Origin: SZUA-430 sp964638635
Lineage (GTDB): Bacteria; Pseudomonadota; Alphaproteobacteria; Micropepsales; Micropepsaceae
Reading direction: 5' to 3'
NCBI GenBank assembly: GCA_964638635.1
Contig: CAZXAQ010000011.1
Span: 6,219 to 70,218, forward strand
DNA: 64,000 nt
Each line of letters starts with the position of its first letter. Positions within the stretch are counted from its first letter, which is position 1. Of the stretch, positions 7,552 through 16,669 are shown piece after piece. The translations under genes and the position numbers were made by a program. Under the pieces are notes generated by a model. It saw only the letters and a list, made by a program, of their open reading frames with translations. It did not search any database and was not told where the DNA came from.

Positions 7552-9128
7552 GGTTCCTCCGGGACCTCGACGTTTTGAGGCAGCCGCACCAACGGCGTGG
7601 CTAGAAGCGACACAAGATAGATGCACATGATGATGAAGAAGCAGTCGCTAAAGGCCAGCACCAGCGCCTCGCGATGCACCAGGCCGGTGATCGTCTTCAG
7701 CGCTGCAAGCTGTCCGTCGCCGGGCAGGATCGCGCTGTAACGCTCGCCCAACCCCGCAATCCAGCCTTCGGCAACCCCGCGCCCCGCACTCACGCGCTCC
7801 GCCAGTTGCTGGTAGTGCTGCGACGACCGTTCGATCAGCTGCGTGTTTAACACCGCAAGCCCCAGCGCACCGCCCAGATTGCGCAACAAATTGTAGATGC
7901 CCGACGCATCCTTCAACGTCTCCGGCTCAAGCCGCCCGAGCGCGATCATGTTTGCAGGGATCATGCAGAACATCAGCCCGGCACCGCGCAGCATCTGCGG
8001 CACCAGCATCTCCCAGAACCCCCACTCGTACGTGAGATGGGAGAACTGAAAGCACGAGGCCGCCATCATCAAGATGCCGGCGGTCAGCACCTGACGCGAA
8101 TAACCCCGCCGCGCCAACAGCCCGGCGAACGGCGAGGCCGCGAATTGAAACAACCCCGTGACGAACACGAGCTCGCCGATCTGCAAGCTCGAATACCCGC
8201 GCACGCGCGCAAGAAACACCGGCAACAGATAGACGATGCCATAAAGCCCGATCCCCAGGATCAACCCGAACCCCGCGCCCAGGCTGAAGTTGCGATCCTT
8301 GAACACGCGCAAATTCACGATCGGATTGCGCGCGCTCAAAACCCGCGCAAAGAACGCGATCCCGGCAACGACCGCAACGACCGCAAACGTGCGGATCGAG
8401 CCGTCCTCGAACCAATCCTTCCGCGAGCCTTCCTCAAGCACATATTCGACCGAACCCAGAAAGGCTGCCATCAAACCGAAGCCGGCAATATCGATATCGT
8501 CGAGCAGCGACCAGTTCGGCTTGTCGACGTCGACGACCGCCCAAACGATGACGCTGATGATGATCCCGATCGGCAGGTTGATCAGGAAGAGCCAGTGCCA
8601 AGAAAACGCCGACGTCAGAATCCCGCCAAGCGTCGGTCCGACCGTCGGCGCCAGCGTCGCGATCAGGCCTACGAACACGCTGACGCTGGCCGCGCGCCCC
8701 TGGCCGAACATGATGTAGGATCCGGCGACCACCGTCGGGATCATCGCGCCGCCGATAAAGCCCTGCAGCGCACGGAAGATGATCATCTCTTCGATCGAGG
8801 TCGACAACGCGCAAAGCAAGCTCATCACCGTGAAGCCCGCCGCCGACGCCACGAACAGAATGCGCGTCGAGAGCAGCCGCGAAAGATACCCCGACAACGG
8901 GATCATCACGACCTCGGCGATCAGGTAGGACGTCTGCACCCAACTGATCTCTTCCGCCGACGCCGAAAGCCCCGCCTGAATCTGCGAGAGCGACGCCGAC
9001 ACGATCTGAATGTCCAGGATCGCCATGAACATCCCGAACGCCATGGCGAAGAAACCGATCATCGCGCGCGCGGTGATCGGCGGCAGATCGGCTTGGGGGC
9101 CTGCAACGGCTTGAGCCGCTCCGCTCAC
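7548..9128 (-). CDS. emrB: DHA2-family MFS multidrug efflux transporter (EmrB/QacA type)
   Basis: 526 residues with about 14 membrane segments. The DHA2 motif FMAILDIQIVSASLSQIQAG in helix 1, the motif-A-like region between helices 2 and 3 and motif C after PTVGPTLGGILT identify the 14-TM drug:H+ antiporter subfamily. It pairs with the upstream EmrA-type adaptor (4-bp overlap) and an outer membrane channel that is not encoded here. Substrate range cannot be read from sequence; hydrophobic toxins and antibiotics are usual. The regulator gene follows with ATGA coupling. Confidence 0.94.
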   Translation of the reverse strand: MSGAAQAVAGPQADLPPITARAMIGFFAMAFGMFMAILDIQIVSASLSQIQAGLSASAEEISWVQTSYLIAEVVMIPLSGYLSRLLSTRILFVASAAGFTVMSLLCALSTSIEEMIIFRALQGFIGGAMIPTVVAGSYIMFGQGRAASVSVFVGLIATLAPTVGPTLGGILTSAFSWHWLFLINLPIGIIISVIVWAVVDVDKPNWSLLDDIDIAGFGLMAAFLGSVEYVLEEGSRKDWFEDGSIRTFAVVAVVAGIAFFARVLSARNPIVNLRVFKDRNFSLGAGFGLILGIGLYGIVYLLPVFLARVRGYSSLQIGELVFVTGLFQFAASPFAGLLARRGYSRQVLTAGILMMAASCFQFSHLTYEWGFWEMLVPQMLRGAGLMFCMIPANMIALGRLEPETLKDASGIYNLLRNLGGALGLAVLNTQLIERSSQHYQQLAERVSAGRGVAEGWIAGLGERYSAILPGDGQLAALKTITGLVHREALVLAFSDCFFIIMCIYLVSLLATPLVRLPQNVEVPEEP

Positions 9129-10180
9129 TTCGACACCGTTTGGCTCGTGCCTTTCGGCTTGTCGCGAACGTCGACCGTGACAGTGACGGACAAACCCGCC
9201 TTGAGTTGCGCGATCTCGTTCGCCTCACCCTCGACGCGGATGCGCACCGGAATGCGCTGCACGACCTTTGTGAAGTTGCCGGTCGCGTTCTCCGGCGGCA
9301 GCAGGCTGAACAACGACCCGCTCGCCGGCGCGAAGCTCTCGATGTGCCCGTTCAGCGCAAGGCCGGGCAGGGCGTCGACGGCGATGCGCGCCGGCTGCCC
9401 CGGCACCATGTCCTCGATCTGCGTCTCCTTGAAGTTCGCGACGACGTAAACGGCAGGCAGCGGCACGACTGCCATCACCTGCACGCCGGCGCGCACGAAC
9501 TGCCCGCCCTGAACCGTCCGGTTGCCGACCACGCCGTCGAACGGCGCCTTCAGCGTGGCGTTCGCGAGATCGGCCTCGGCCGAGGCGAGTTGCGCCTCCG
9601 CCTGTTTCAACTCGGCCTTCGATTGGACAAGGGCGCTCTCGAGCACCGGCATCTGCGCGCGCTGCGCCTCCAACCCGGCATGCGCATTCGCGACGGCCGC
9701 ATCGGCCTTCGCCGTATCGGCCCGCGCAACGTCCATGCGCTGGCTGCTGACCCAGCCCTTCTTGGACAGCGTACCGTAGCGCGCCACGTCCCTGCGCATG
9801 CGCGTCGCCTCGGCGCTCGCGCTTTGCGTCTGAGCTTGCGCTTGAGCGATCACCGACCGCTGCAGCTGCAGCTTCGCCTCGGCGTTCGTCACCGCCGCCT
9901 TACGCGCCTCAACAAGGGCAGAGGCTTGATCGACTTTGGGCTTAAGGTCCGACGCGTCGAGCTGGAGCAGCACGTCGCCGGCCTTCACACGCTGATTGTC
10001 GGTGACGTTGATCACCGACACGTAGCCGGAAATCTTCGGCGCGATCGCCGCGATGTCGGCCTGCACCAGCGCGTTGTCGGTCGAAACCTCGAACCGCCAG
10101 AGGAAGACCCACATGACGAGCGCATAAAGCGCTCCAAGACCGGCGATGACGCCAATGGCGGGCAGAGCATATTTGCGCAT
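9125..10180 (-). CDS. emrA: EmrA/HlyD family membrane fusion protein
   Basis: 351 residues. A single membrane anchor at residues 7-29 leads into STDNALVQADIAAIAPKISG, the start of the HlyD biotinyl-lipoyl domain. A long alpha-helical hairpin follows (about residues 90-200, alanine-rich heptads), then the second lipoyl half LKAPFDGVVGNRTVQGGQFV and a beta-barrel region. It bridges the EmrB-type pump to an outer membrane TolC-like channel. First gene of the emrA-emrB-tetR operon. Two operator palindromes flank its predicted promoter. Confidence 0.93.
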   Translation of the reverse strand: MRKYALPAIGVIAGLGALYALVMWVFLWRFEVSTDNALVQADIAAIAPKISGYVSVINVTDNQRVKAGDVLLQLDASDLKPKVDQASALVEARKAAVTNAEAKLQLQRSVIAQAQAQTQSASAEATRMRRDVARYGTLSKKGWVSSQRMDVARADTAKADAAVANAHAGLEAQRAQMPVLESALVQSKAELKQAEAQLASAEADLANATLKAPFDGVVGNRTVQGGQFVRAGVQVMAVVPLPAVYVVANFKETQIEDMVPGQPARIAVDALPGLALNGHIESFAPASGSLFSLLPPENATGNFTKVVQRIPVRIRVEGEANEIAQLKAGLSVTVTVDVRDKPKGTSQTVSK

Positions 10181-10189
10181 GACACAAAA

Positions 10190-10260
10190 CTTGACTGATC
10201 AGTCTAATTTTCTACGCCGATCAAAGGTCGAGCGCAAGAAAATTGGACCAGTCGGTCTAG
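10190..10260 (-). promoter_or_regulatory. emr operon promoter with two TetR-type operators
   Basis: On the minus strand TTGCGC (10237-10232) and TAGAAA (10214-10209) are 17 bp apart. Operator 1 (10190-10207, perfect core GACTGATCAGTC) covers the expected transcription start. Operator 2 (10243-10260, GACC-AGTC-GGTC) lies just upstream of the -35. Both match the TTGGACY-N4-RGTCYAR pattern also found at 6833-6852. The arrangement is typical of repression with a second, possibly cooperative, site. Confidence 0.6.
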
Positions 10261-10279
10261 TTTCGCGCAATGTATTGAA

Positions 10280-11398
10280 CTATCGGGACTTTTCGAGCGA
10301 TTCCGCCATCGCTTCCCATAAAACTTCGACCGGCTCCAACCCAATCGCGAGACGCACGAAGCCGTCTGGAACGGCATCCCCCCATCGAGCCCGCCGTTCG
10401 GCGCTGGACCGGACACCGCCAAAACTGGTCGCAGCCTGAAGCAGTCGGCAGCCATTGATGAACCGCTCCGCCGTCTCGCCGTCGCTGAGCGTGAGCGAGA
10501 TCATGAACCCCGCCCGCCGCATCTGCTTTTGCGCGATCGCGTAGGCCGGGTCGCTCTTGAGCCCCGGAAAGCGGATCGCCTTAACCGCCTTGTGCGCAGC
10601 CAACCGCTCGGCGATCACCGCCGCTGTCGCGCACATGCGCTCGAACCGCACCTCCAGCGTCTCAAGCCCGCGATAGACCAGCCATGCTTCGAACGGCCCC
10701 GGGATCGTGCCGGAAAACTTCCGCCAATCCCGCAGCCGTTGCAGCAACGCCGGGTCGCGCGTCGCAACGTGTCCCAACAACGCATCCGAATGCCCATTGA
10801 TCGCCTTGGTGTCTGAGCAGAGCACGATGTCGGCGCCGAGCGCGAACGGCTGCTGCCCCAGCGCCGTCATCGTGGTGTTGTCGACGGAGAGCAACGCACC
10901 CGCCGCCTTCGCACGTTCGGCAACCGCACGGATATCGCAAAGATCGAGCCCCGGATTCGACGGCGTCTCGACATGCACCAACCGAAATCCCTCGAACCCT
11001 CCGTCGAGCACCTTCGCCGTCGGTCGCGTTTCAACATGAACGCCGAGCGGCTTCAGAAACTGATCGCTGAGCGCCCGCGTCGCGAAGTATCCATCCGACG
11101 GCACCAGGATGCGATCGCCCGCGCGCGCCGTCGTCATCAAGACTGCCGCAACGGCCGCCATGCCGGAGGGCAGCAACACGCACTCCGCCCCCTCCAGCAA
11201 CCCGAGCGCCGTCTCCAGCGCCTCCCATGTCGGATTGTGATAACGCCCGTAAACGTAAGGCGCGTTCGACGGATTGCCCGGCAGATGAAACACAGCCGTC
11301 GGCACGATCTCCGGCACGACGGAGTCCCCGGGCGAAAGCGTGCGGTTGCGATGATGCAGCAATTCGGCGGCGAGCCGATCGGTATTGTCTTTGCTCAT
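10280..11398 (-). CDS. Trans-sulfuration PLP enzyme (cystathionine gamma-lyase-like)
   Basis: 372-residue Cys/Met metabolism PLP enzyme. YVYGRYHNPTWEALETALG is the N-terminal signature, LPSGMAAV the phosphate-binding loop, and SDTKAINGHSDALLG carries the PLP lysine (canonical SATKYIGGHSD). It acts in cysteine/methionine interconversion: gamma-lyase, beta-lyase and gamma-synthase share these motifs, so the exact reaction is open. It ends only 20 bp before the distal emr operator, but its own stop and the operator layout suggest a separate transcription unit. Confidence 0.88.
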   Translation of the reverse strand: MSKDNTDRLAAELLHHRNRTLSPGDSVVPEIVPTAVFHLPGNPSNAPYVYGRYHNPTWEALETALGLLEGAECVLLPSGMAAVAAVLMTTARAGDRILVPSDGYFATRALSDQFLKPLGVHVETRPTAKVLDGGFEGFRLVHVETPSNPGLDLCDIRAVAERAKAAGALLSVDNTTMTALGQQPFALGADIVLCSDTKAINGHSDALLGHVATRDPALLQRLRDWRKFSGTIPGPFEAWLVYRGLETLEVRFERMCATAAVIAERLAAHKAVKAIRFPGLKSDPAYAIAQKQMRRAGFMISLTLSDGETAERFINGCRLLQAATSFGGVRSSAERRARWGDAVPDGFVRLAIGLEPVEVLWEAMAESLEKSR

Positions 11399-11435
11399 GC
11401 GCCCACATTAGCGCGCATGGGCTTCGCGTACAGCG

Positions 11436-12434
11436 TCAAGCGTCGCCGAACTTGCGCCGCGGCTGGTACGGATGCGCCGTTTCCCACCGCTTGACGATGT
11501 CGCTCAAGTGCGGGTCCGACTGATCCGGCAACACGATCTGCAGCGTGACCAACTGATCGCCCGATGCCTGCAAGCCGACGCCGGGAATGCCCTTGCCCTT
11601 CAGACGGAACGACTGTCCGGCGTTGGCGCCGGGCGGCACGGCCATCGTCACCGGCCCTTGCAGCGTCGGCACCTTCACCTTGGCGCCGTGCAGCGCCTCG
11701 TTCAGCGTGATCGGCAGCGCCAGATGAATGTCGCGTCCGTCGCGCCGGAAGTAGGGGTGCGGCTCGATCGCGATGGTGATTAGCGCATCGCCCGCAGGCC
11801 CGCCCGGAAGTCCAGGCTCACCGAGCCCGCGTAAGCGGATCGTCTGACCCTCCTTCACGCCGACCGGAATCTTCACGTCAAAGCGATTGCCCGCCGGCAG
11901 CTTCACGCGCCGTGTCCCGCCGAGCGCAGCCTCTTCAAATGTGATGTGCAGGTCGTAATGCGTGTCGAGGCCCTTGCCGGGCGCCGGACGCTTGCGGCCG
12001 GTCGACCGGTCGCCGAAGAACTCGCCGAACAACTCTTCGACGCGGCTCTTCTTCTCCGTCGCGGGGCCAACGCCGAAGGCCTTCTCGAACGCGCCATTGT
12101 AGCCGTTCGCATGTCCATTCTTGGATTCGGGCCGCTCGGCCGTCGTCACATCGCCGAGATCGAGTTCTTCTTCCGCCGGTTCTTCCGGCCGGGGCGTGTA
12201 GCCGGCGCGCGGGTTTCCGTGCGCGTCAATCTCACCCCGGTCGTAGGATCGCCGCTTCGCCTGGTTGCCCAGAATCTCGTACGCGATCGACAAGTCCGTG
12301 AAGCGTCGGCCCTTGTCGGCCGAGCCTTCCGGCGTATCGGGATGGAAGCGCTTCGCGAGCGAACGAAACGCCTGTTTGATCTGGTCGTCGTCCGCTGAAC
12401 GCGGAACGCCGAGTACCGAGTAGGGGTCGTACAT
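11436..12434 (-). CDS. DnaJ C-terminal domain co-chaperone (CbpA-like)
   Basis: 332 residues. J domain at residues 2-66 with the HPD motif in KRFHPDTPE, which stimulates DnaK ATPase. A charged, glycine-poor linker (about residues 70-145) replaces the G/F region. Two beta-barrel substrate-binding domains (DnaJ_C) fill residues 158-320. There is no zinc finger, so it is a class II J protein like CbpA rather than DnaJ itself. In many Alphaproteobacteria this gene sits beside pdxH and close to fabI; here fabI is 8 kb away. Confidence 0.92.
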   Translation of the reverse strand: MYDPYSVLGVPRSADDDQIKQAFRSLAKRFHPDTPEGSADKGRRFTDLSIAYEILGNQAKRRSYDRGEIDAHGNPRAGYTPRPEEPAEEELDLGDVTTAERPESKNGHANGYNGAFEKAFGVGPATEKKSRVEELFGEFFGDRSTGRKRPAPGKGLDTHYDLHITFEEAALGGTRRVKLPAGNRFDVKIPVGVKEGQTIRLRGLGEPGLPGGPAGDALITIAIEPHPYFRRDGRDIHLALPITLNEALHGAKVKVPTLQGPVTMAVPPGANAGQSFRLKGKGIPGVGLQASGDQLVTLQIVLPDQSDPHLSDIVKRWETAHPYQPRRKFGDA

Positions 12435-12526
12435 CAGGACTCACACGCCGAGGGGGTTGGCGGAAGCGTCACTCGCGATACTACACGCGGTTGTTCAAAT
12501 GGCAAATTACTATTGCAGATAAATGA

Positions 12527-13537
12527 TTAGGGGGCGTTCTTCGCCTTGGCGTTCGATTCTTTGACCAAGGATTCCGCGATTGCCCGCTCGGACGGTACCA
12601 TGGCGGCCGATACGTACCGCAGCTCTTCTACCGCCTGTGGTTGTCCCTGATTAGCCGCAAGTTTCAACCACCGGTAGGCCTCGATCATGTCCTGACCGGT
12701 GCCCTCGCCAAATTCGTAGAGCAGGCCAACCCGCAGCTGCGCCTCGGGATTGCCCCGGTTCGCCACTTCGCGCCAGGCCCTGAACGCCTCCGTTTTGTTG
12801 TTCGCGGCGTAAGCCTGGAAGCCAGCGTTCATCAGTGTCAGGTCGCCCGCGGGCATCGCCGAAGCGACGCCAACCTGCATCGGCGCACCCGGCGACAACC
12901 GCGCTTCGGCCCGAGGCGGCGGCAGGCGCCCGCTGTGCGGCCAGGGCTCATCCGGGTTTACGGTCGCAGGCGTCGGCGCGGGCGCGCTGCCGGCGACGGG
13001 AACACCCATCGCCTCAAGCCGCGTTCGCGCAGGGCCATATCCGTTGCGCGCCGCCCGCTCGAGCAGCGCACGCGACCGCGCCGGATCGCGCTCCACGCCG
13101 ATGCCTTGGTCGTACATATCGGCAAGCCTCACCTGCGCGAGCGAAAGGCCCGCCGTCGCGGCGCGCGTATACCATATCACGGCTTCCTTCGTGTTCTTCT
13201 CCGTCCCTTCGCCGCTCAAATACATCTCCGCGACATTCGCCATTGCGGTGACGAAGCCCTTCTCCGCAGCTTCCATATAGAGTTCGAAAGCCTTCTCGAG
13301 ATCCTTCTGAACGCCCTTGCCCTGACGCAGCATCTGCGCCGCGTTGCGCATCGCGGCCAGGTCGTCTTCCTCGGCAAGTTCGGACCAAATCTGATAGGCG
13401 CGCGGGAAGTCGCCGGCATCGTACGCAGCCGTCGCAACGTCGAAGCGCGCCTGCTTGTCGGCAACCACATTCGTCGCGCAGGCGCTCAACACCAGGCCGA
13501 GCGCCAGCAACACGGTGAAATGCGATTTACCATTCAT
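12527..13537 (-). CDS. Sel1-repeat lipoprotein
   Basis: 336 residues. Signal peptide ending in the lipobox LVLSAC at residues 16-21, so the mature protein is anchored by lipid. Sel1-like repeats fill about residues 40-190 (for example AMANVAEMYLSGEGTEKN and AQVRLADMYDQGIGVERD), a proline-rich linker follows, and another pair of repeats lies near residues 235-310. Such solenoids scaffold protein complexes in the envelope. The ATG at 13537 is chosen because the signal peptide starts there; the longer frame to 13591 is not needed. Partner unknown. Confidence 0.88.
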   Translation of the reverse strand: MNGKSHFTVLLALGLVLSACATNVVADKQARFDVATAAYDAGDFPRAYQIWSELAEEDDLAAMRNAAQMLRQGKGVQKDLEKAFELYMEAAEKGFVTAMANVAEMYLSGEGTEKNTKEAVIWYTRAATAGLSLAQVRLADMYDQGIGVERDPARSRALLERAARNGYGPARTRLEAMGVPVAGSAPAPTPATVNPDEPWPHSGRLPPPRAEARLSPGAPMQVGVASAMPAGDLTLMNAGFQAYAANNKTEAFRAWREVANRGNPEAQLRVGLLYEFGEGTGQDMIEAYRWLKLAANQGQPQAVEELRYVSAAMVPSERAIAESLVKESNAKAKNAP

Positions 13538-13643
13538 GGTTGATTGCGACCGGCTCTCAATTTCGCGCGACAAATCGTGCGGGCGACACACGACACCAGC
13601 CTATATACTGGACCTGCCAGCCACAGCGTGAGCCCCGAATCCC

Positions 13644-14264
13644 GTGGATGTGAAGACCGACGCTGCCCCCGACATATCCGCGGCCGAGAGCCCTTTTTCG
13701 CTCTTCGCCGAGTGGTTCGCGCTGGCCGCCGTCAAGGAGCCGAACGACGCCAATGCCATGGCGCTGGCAACGGTCGACGCCGGGGGGCTCCCCAACGTCC
13801 GCATGGTCCTCCTCAAGGGACATGACGAGCAGGGCTTCGTCTTCTACACGAACTTCGAAAGCGCGAAGGGCAGGGAGCTGCTCGGCCAGCAGAAAGCGGC
13901 ACTCTGCTTCCACTGGAAATCGATCCGCCGCCAAATCCGCATCCGCGGTGCAATCTCAACCGTAAGCGACGCCGAAGCCGACGCCTATTTCGCGACGCGT
14001 CCCAAAGACAGCCAGATCGGCGCCTGGGCCTCGCGCCAATCGCGCGCGCTCAAGGGCCGCTTCGAACTCGAAACCGAAGTCGCAAAATACGCGGCGCGTT
14101 ACGGCCTCACGAAAGTCCCCCGCCCGCCGCACTGGTCGGGCTTCCGTCTGACGCCGGTCGAGATGGAGTTCTGGCGCGACCGTCCGTTCCGCCTGCATGA
14201 CCGCCTGGTCTATCGCCGCGAGAGCGCAAATGTGCCGTGGCACACGGAGCGCTTGTTCCCATGA
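13644..14264 (+). CDS. pdxH: Pyridoxamine 5'-phosphate oxidase
   Basis: Oxidises pyridoxine or pyridoxamine 5'-phosphate to pyridoxal 5'-phosphate with FMN and oxygen, the last step of B6 cofactor synthesis and salvage. 206 residues with a GTG start. Family blocks: NAMALATVDAGGLPNVRMVL, the FMN-binding VFYTNFESAKGREL and HWKSIRRQIRIRG, SQIGAWASRQS, and the C-terminal VEMEFWRDRPFRLHDR. Its stop overlaps the next start by 4 bp (ATGA), coupling it to a cation transporter. The divergent neighbour is the Sel1 lipoprotein. Confidence 0.95.
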   Translation: MDVKTDAAPDISAAESPFSLFAEWFALAAVKEPNDANAMALATVDAGGLPNVRMVLLKGHDEQGFVFYTNFESAKGRELLGQQKAALCFHWKSIRRQIRIRGAISTVSDAEADAYFATRPKDSQIGAWASRQSRALKGRFELETEVAKYAARYGLTKVPRPPHWSGFRLTPVEMEFWRDRPFRLHDRLVYRRESANVPWHTERLFP

Positions 14265-15196
14265 CCAGCGCCGACACAATCGCGCCGGTCCGCGTCTCCG
14301 GCCCCGAAGCCGAACGGCTGAAGCGCCTCGCGACATACGCCGCGGTCGCCGTCGCGGGACTGCTGATCGCAATCAAACTCTACGCCTGGGTCGCAACGCA
14401 TTCGGTCGCGATGCTGGCCTCGCTCGTCGACTCGACGCTCGATCTCGTGGCCTCGGGCCTAAACCTTCTCGCCGTCCGCCATGCGCTCACACCGGCCGAC
14501 GAAGAGCACCGCTTCGGCCACGGCAAAGCGGAAGCACTGGCCGGCCTCGGCCAGGCCGCCTTCATCGGCGGCTCGGCAGCGTTCCTGCTGTTTCAATCGC
14601 TGGAACGGCTCATCAAGCCAGAGCCCGTCCACGAAAGCACGCTGGGCCTCGCCGTCATCGCCGCCTCGCTCGTCCTCACCATCGCACTCGTTCTCTTCCA
14701 GCGCTACGTCATCGCGCGCACGCGCTCGCTCGCGATCAGTGCAGACCGCCTGCACTACGCGACCGACGTTGCCACCAACCTCGGCGTCGTTCTGGCGCTC
14801 GTGCTTTCGGGTCTCTGGGGCTGGCAGGCCGCAGACCCGCTGATCGGCCTCGGCATCGCGCTCGTCATCGCCTGGGGCTCGTTCAGCATCCTGCGCGGCT
14901 CCTTCGACGAACTGATGGACCGCGAATTCGACGACGCCGAGCGCGCGCGCATCAAGGAGATCGTGGGCCGCCACAGCGCCGTGGTCAGCCTGCACGACCT
15001 GCGCACGCGCCGCGCCGGCCATCGCTCGTTCATCCAGCTCCACCTCGAACTGCCGCCCACGATGTCGCTGCTCGAAGCCCACCGCATCAGCGACGAAGTC
15101 GAAGACGCGATCAAGGCCGCCTTCCCCGATGCCGAAGTCCTCACGCACCAGGACCCCGCGGGCGTCGAAATGGTGCCCTCGCTGATGAAGCGCTAA
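14261..15196 (+). CDS. Cation diffusion facilitator family transporter (FieF-like)
   Basis: 311 residues with six membrane helices between residues 20 and 205 and a cytoplasmic C-terminal domain (about 210-300). Metal-site motifs are SLVDSTLDLVASG in helix 2 (D-x3-D) and HYATDVATN in helix 5 (H-x3-D), the DD/HD pattern of zinc and iron exporters. The histidines HRFGHGKAE lie in the cytoplasmic loop. It exports divalent cations in exchange for protons; Zn, Fe or Cd specificity is not decidable. Translation is coupled to pdxH, and its stop overlaps the convergent hydrolase by 4 bp. Confidence 0.92.
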   Translation: MTSADTIAPVRVSGPEAERLKRLATYAAVAVAGLLIAIKLYAWVATHSVAMLASLVDSTLDLVASGLNLLAVRHALTPADEEHRFGHGKAEALAGLGQAAFIGGSAAFLLFQSLERLIKPEPVHESTLGLAVIAASLVLTIALVLFQRYVIARTRSLAISADRLHYATDVATNLGVVLALVLSGLWGWQAADPLIGLGIALVIAWGSFSILRGSFDELMDREFDDAERARIKEIVGRHSAVVSLHDLRTRRAGHRSFIQLHLELPPTMSLLEAHRISDEVEDAIKAAFPDAEVLTHQDPAGVEMVPSLMKR

Positions 15197-16596
15197 GGCT
15201 GCGGCGTTTGCGCCGCCTTGCCGCTGTAAACGACCGGCCCTTGAACCTGCACCTTCGCGTCCTTGAACAGAATCCAGTCGGCGACAAGACGGAAGTAGCC
15301 CTCGGAGAACCGCGTGTGCTCGCGCTCGCCATTCTTCTCTTCGAACTCGAGGATCCCGTGATCCGCCGTCGGGAACATGACCACGTCGAGGTTCGGCCGC
15401 GACGCCTGCACCTCGCGCAGAATGCGCAACGTGTTCGCGCTCGGCGCCGAACTGTCGCGCCCCGCCAGAATCCAAAGATGCGGCTTCTCATAGGCGCGTA
15501 ATGCGGGCACGGGATCATACTCCCACGACGTGCCGACATCGAGGAGTGGCCCGATCAGCTTGATCAACCAATTCGGCGTGCTCAAAAAGTCGCCTGTGAA
15601 CTCACCCTTGATCTTCGAATACCAAGGTTCCTTCTCGTACTTCGCGCGCACAGCGTCGAGCCCGTCAAAACCCTCCTTGAAGTCGGAGGCCATCACGCGC
15701 CCCGTCGCGTCCGTGATCTCACGCGCCTTGGCGACGACGTCCTCGCCGTAACCCGCGGTGCGCAGATCGTCGAACACCTCCTCGCGATCCTCTGCCAGCG
15801 GACCTTCGGCAAGCCCGTAGCCCACGACGACGAAATCCGCGGTCGCCTTGCGCGCGGCCAACGGTTCGATCCACCCCGCCTGGCTGCCACCCTGAAACCC
15901 GACTTCGCTGGCGAGCGTGCCAGCAAGTTCGCGTGCTTTCTTCAAAGCTGCCGCCGCGTCGTCCGAAAGCAAATCGAAGTCCTGCGAGTAGCTCCCTTCC
16001 GACTTACCCGTACCGCGCTTGTCGTACACGAACACGCCGATCCCGCTCGCGGGCAGCAGATGCTGCATGCGGTTGGTGAGGATCGCGCTGTCGCGCTCCG
16101 ACCCATGCACCATCACCGCAACCGGAATCGCCCCCTCAAGCCGCGGCATCACCAGCCGGCCGGCAAGTTTCAGCCCGTGGCTTTCAAACGTCGCGTCGGT
16201 GATGTCGAATGTCTGCCGCCGTCCCGTGCCGGCGTACGCGCCGCCGATGATCGTTACCGAAGCCTCATCGCAAGGCGAGAAACGCACCGCGACCCCTTCA
16301 ACCGCCGTGTCCGTCCAGCCAACCGAAGGCAAAAACGCGAACGGCACGGACTGCGTGACTGCAAGATCGGGCTTGAGCTGCCATGTCTCGCCGCTCAAGA
16401 ACGTCAAGCGCAACGCCTGCGGTCCGCCGCTCGTCGGCGTCACCGCGGCAACCCGCGCGTCACCGAAGTCATAAGCGCCGTAGTGACACGCCAGCCGCGC
16501 ATCCGGCTGCGGCGCCCGCGGCACGAAATAGACCCAAGCGCCAAGCGCGATCAGCCCGAGAAAAATCGGGATCAACAGAAGCCTGCGAACCCACAT
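15193..16596 (-). CDS. Membrane-anchored alpha/beta hydrolase
   Basis: 467 residues. An N-terminal membrane anchor (residues 3-24) leads to a beta-rich domain to about residue 140, then an alpha/beta hydrolase. The oxyanion region is VAVMVHGSERDS, the nucleophile elbow GFQGGSQAGWI, and the acid and histidine lie in LAGRDSSAP and TADHGILEF. An extracytoplasmic peptidase or esterase is likely. GGGGGA lies 4 bp before the ATG at 16596, which is preferred to the TTG at 16608. It stands alone between two convergently or tandemly placed units. Confidence 0.85.
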   Translation of the reverse strand: MWVRRLLLIPIFLGLIALGAWVYFVPRAPQPDARLACHYGAYDFGDARVAAVTPTSGGPQALRLTFLSGETWQLKPDLAVTQSVPFAFLPSVGWTDTAVEGVAVRFSPCDEASVTIIGGAYAGTGRRQTFDITDATFESHGLKLAGRLVMPRLEGAIPVAVMVHGSERDSAILTNRMQHLLPASGIGVFVYDKRGTGKSEGSYSQDFDLLSDDAAAALKKARELAGTLASEVGFQGGSQAGWIEPLAARKATADFVVVGYGLAEGPLAEDREEVFDDLRTAGYGEDVVAKAREITDATGRVMASDFKEGFDGLDAVRAKYEKEPWYSKIKGEFTGDFLSTPNWLIKLIGPLLDVGTSWEYDPVPALRAYEKPHLWILAGRDSSAPSANTLRILREVQASRPNLDVVMFPTADHGILEFEEKNGEREHTRFSEGYFRLVADWILFKDAKVQVQGPVVYSGKAAQTPQP

Positions 16597-16669
16597 AGCG
16601 TCCCCCAATATGTTGGTGGGAGGTTAGCCTATTCGCGCGCCGGTTCCCCAGTCACGCCGCCGTGAAGAC

